A program made the translations under genes and the position numbers. Positions 62,014-64,000 of a stretch of 64,000 nt of DNA are shown piece after piece; the first letter of the stretch is position 1; each line of letters begins with the position of its first letter. The notes beneath the pieces are model-generated. The model saw nothing but the letters and a program-made list of their open reading frames with translations, searched no databases and was not told the DNA's origin. Source of the DNA: Acidobacteriota bacterium (GTDB lineage Bacteria; Acidobacteriota; Terriglobia; Terriglobales; Acidobacteriaceae); contig JABCZL010000003.1 of the NCBI GenBank assembly GCA_013289685.1, forward strand, positions 1 through 64,000. Reading direction: 5' to 3'.

Positions 62014-63255
62014 TTGGCATCGACGAACAATTCGCATACGCCGTCCCGGGGGCGGTGGATTTGGCTTGCGTTCGCGCTGCTGGCTGTCCTGGCGGTCCTG
62101 TACTCCTATTTCCGCCAGACTCCTGTGAAAGTACGCGCGGTCGCCGTTGAACGAGGGCCCATCCGCAGCTTGGTTTCCACCAACGGAAAGATTGAGCCCA
62201 TTCAAAATTTCGAGGCCCACGCTCCCATCGCGACCACGGTAAAACGCCTGCTGGTCAAAGAGGGCGACCACGTGCGCAAGGGGCAGCTGCTGCTGCAACT
62301 CGACGACGCCGATATTCGCACCCAAGCCGCCCGCGCCCGGGCTCAGGTCAAGGCGGCACAAGCCAATCAGTCCGCCCTCACGCACGAAGGGACACAAGAA
62401 GAAGTGCTGACGTTGAATGCGGAACTGGTCAAGGCCCGCGGCGCTCGCGATGTCGCCCAACACAAACTCGATGCGCTTCGCCGCCTGCAGCAGGATGGCG
62501 CGGCCTCGCCGGGTGAGATTCGACAGGCGGAAGACGCGCTGCAAAGCGCTCAGGCTGACGTCACTTTGCTTGAGCAAAAGCAGAAGGATCGTTACTCCAA
62601 ACCGGAAGCGGCGCGCATCGAAGCCCAGACCGCAGAAGCACAAGCCGCCTACGACGCCGCCGAAGACGCGCTGCTCAAGTCCAGCAGGCGTGCTCCCTTC
62701 GATGGCATCGTCTATTCCCTTCCCGTCAAGCAAGGGGCCTTTGTACAGGCGGGCGACTTGCTCTTGCAGGAAGCCGACCTTTCGCGGGTGCGGGTGCGCG
62801 CCTTCGTCGACGAACCGGATGTAGGCCGTCTGCAGGCCGGACAAAAAGTTGAGATTACCTGGGACGCGATTCCCGGCCGCATCTGGACCGGCACCGTCGA
62901 CACGGTGCCTTCGACCGTCCGGTTGCGCCTCTCCAGAAATGTCGGCGAGACCACGTGCGTGGTCGACAACAAAGATCTACGCCTGCTGCCCGACGTTAAT
63001 GTTGGCGTCACCATCGTGGTTGCCGAGCACAGCAACGTCCTGACCCTGCAACGCGACGCTCTGCGCATCGATGAGAGCAAGCCCTACGTATACCGCATCG
63101 TCGACAACCACCTGAAGCGCCAGACTATTGAGTTTTCCTTGCAGAACCTGACTCGCGTCGAGATCACCTCCGGCCTGTCCGAAGGCGACTTGGTCGCCTT
63201 ACCAGCGGAGGACAAGCCACTCTTCGAGGGCGCAGCCGTCAAGCTGGTTCCTTAG
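62014..63255 (+). CDS. RND/HlyD-type efflux periplasmic adaptor
   Basis: A 413-aa membrane-fusion protein that links an inner-membrane pump or ABC exporter to an outer-membrane channel. One N-terminal helix (WIWLAFALLAVLAVLYSYF), a biotinyl-lipoyl half (VKRLLVKEGDHVRKGQLLLQLD), a long coiled-coil hairpin (about 95-225), the second lipoyl half (RAPFDGIVYSLPVKQGAFVQAGDLLLQ), then beta-barrel and membrane-proximal domains. TTG 62014 is the start. The pump itself is not in the window; a TPR protein follows instead. Confidence 0.9.
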   Translation: MASTNNSHTPSRGRWIWLAFALLAVLAVLYSYFRQTPVKVRAVAVERGPIRSLVSTNGKIEPIQNFEAHAPIATTVKRLLVKEGDHVRKGQLLLQLDDADIRTQAARARAQVKAAQANQSALTHEGTQEEVLTLNAELVKARGARDVAQHKLDALRRLQQDGAASPGEIRQAEDALQSAQADVTLLEQKQKDRYSKPEAARIEAQTAEAQAAYDAAEDALLKSSRRAPFDGIVYSLPVKQGAFVQAGDLLLQEADLSRVRVRAFVDEPDVGRLQAGQKVEITWDAIPGRIWTGTVDTVPSTVRLRLSRNVGETTCVVDNKDLRLLPDVNVGVTIVVAEHSNVLTLQRDALRIDESKPYVYRIVDNHLKRQTIEFSLQNLTRVEITSGLSEGDLVALPAEDKPLFEGAAVKLVP

Positions 63256-63299
63256 GTTTTTGGAGGCGCACGAATTCCGCAAGATGTGGACTCCACAAC

Positions 63300-64000
63300 A
63301 TGCGATTTAGAACCCTTGCCTCGCTCGGTCTTTGTTCCCTGCTCCTGCAGTCGGCGTATGCGGCCACGTCTCCCAAAGAACTGCTCGCGGCCGGTCGTGT
63401 CGATGAGACCATTCAAACCCTGGAGCGGCAGCTGACCGGCGCCACGCCCGACGCCGAAGCCTACAATCTGCTTTGCCGCGCCTATTTCATGATCGACGAG
63501 TGGGACCGCGGCATCGCGGCTTGCGAACGCGCGCGCAACCTCGACCCTCAGAACAGCCTTTATCATCTTTGGTTGGGCCGCATCTATGGCGAGAAGGCCG
63601 ACCGCGCTGGATTTCTTTCCGCGGCCGGGCTAGCAAAAAAAGTCCGCGTCGAGTTCGAACGCGCCGTTGAACTCGACCCCAGGAATGTGGAAGCCCGTGT
63701 CGACCTGGCGGAGTTCTATTTCTCGGCCCCCGGCATCGTCGGAGGAGGCAAGGACAAAGCCCGCGCTCAGGCGGAGGCGGTGGCGGCCTTCAATCCCGCC
63801 GTGGCCCACTACATTTCCGGGCGGATCGCGGAGAGCGAGAAAAACAGCGCAGCCGCCGAGCGCGAGTTCCGGGCCGCCATCGAAGCCAGTCATAGAGCCC
63901 ACGCCTGGCTGCACCTGGCCCAGTTCCTGGCTCATGCGAATCGTCTCGACGAAATGCAACAGGCGCTCCGCACCATGGAGTCCAGCCCGGTCGACCGCCC
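63300..64000 (+). CDS. TPR-repeat secreted protein, partial
   Basis: Starts at ATG 63300 with a signal peptide (LASLGLCSLLLQSAYAAT) and runs off the window edge, still open. At least three TPR-like helical pairs are visible: AEAYNLLCRAYFMIDEWDRGIAACERARNLDPQN, KVRVEFERAVELDPRNVEARVDLAEFYF, and SAAAEREFRAAIEASHRAHAWLHLAQF. TPR proteins mediate protein contacts, here in the periplasm. It lies 44 bp after the efflux adaptor gene, probably cotranscribed. Confidence 0.85.
   Translation, partial: MRFRTLASLGLCSLLLQSAYAATSPKELLAAGRVDETIQTLERQLTGATPDAEAYNLLCRAYFMIDEWDRGIAACERARNLDPQNSLYHLWLGRIYGEKADRAGFLSAAGLAKKVRVEFERAVELDPRNVEARVDLAEFYFSAPGIVGGGKDKARAQAEAVAAFNPAVAHYISGRIAESEKNSAAAEREFRAAIEASHRAHAWLHLAQFLAHANRLDEMQQALRTMESSPVDR

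Noticed and set aside
61438..62844. 468-codon open frame on the minus strand
   Set aside because: Crosses the inverted repeat and the antisense of the efflux adaptor; no coherent domain.

Overview
The window looks like a chromosome segment of an Acidobacteriota bacterium, probably class Terriglobia. That is an inference from gene content: an Oar-like TonB receptor with an N-terminal carboxypeptidase-regulatory domain, a VWFA-related secreted protein, an ABC-2 permease fused to an M1-type peptidase, a YD/RHS protein, and many small palindromic repeats. There is no rRNA gene to confirm it.

The left ~41 kb (1-41,131) reads as accessory DNA. It begins with a patchwork of short hypothetical, secreted and defence-type genes (584-14,982): a GAF protein, a TonB receptor, a PPOX-fold protein, two TIR-domain proteins, an OLD-family ATPase/TOPRIM nuclease with an intrinsic terminator just ahead of its start codon, two decayed genes and an 85%-identical 74-bp repeat pair. 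At 15,564-21,459 lies a compact replication module. A divergently transcribed zinc-finger protein faces a leftmost ParB-like gene across a palindromic operator. Then come a primase-polymerase/ATPase, a symmetric inverted-repeat cluster resembling an origin, a GIY-YIG-like protein, a terminase small subunit and an excisionase-like helix-turn-helix protein. No integrase, terminase large subunit or virion gene accompanies it. This is the layout of phage satellites (PICI-like islands) and is the most interesting part of the window.

From 22.0 to 37.9 kb come an ABC transporter/peptidase pair, a phospholipase C-like phosphoesterase, a 1,030-aa beta-propeller lipoprotein and a 1,683-aa RHS protein whose end overlaps a six-helix membrane protein (candidate toxin/immunity pair). 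Two tyrosine integrases follow (38.3-40.8 kb), with an intact tRNA-Ser(CGA) between them and a truncated tRNA-Ser 3' part at 41,071-41,131. I read that fragment as the right end of the island.

The right ~23 kb looks like ordinary chromosome: polysaccharide deacetylase, response regulator, large TonB receptor, an ATP-grasp/alpha-E/transglutaminase operon, a phospholipase B-like hydrolase, an RsbW-like kinase with its STAS partner, VWFA-related protein, an MFS/CPBP/glycosyltransferase operon, HigBA toxin-antitoxin, QueF, and an efflux adaptor followed by a TPR protein cut by the window edge. Dispersed hairpin repeats are frequent here. One sits in frame inside the glycosyltransferase gene, and a 149-bp TTAA-ended element supplies the stop codon of the phospholipase B-like gene.
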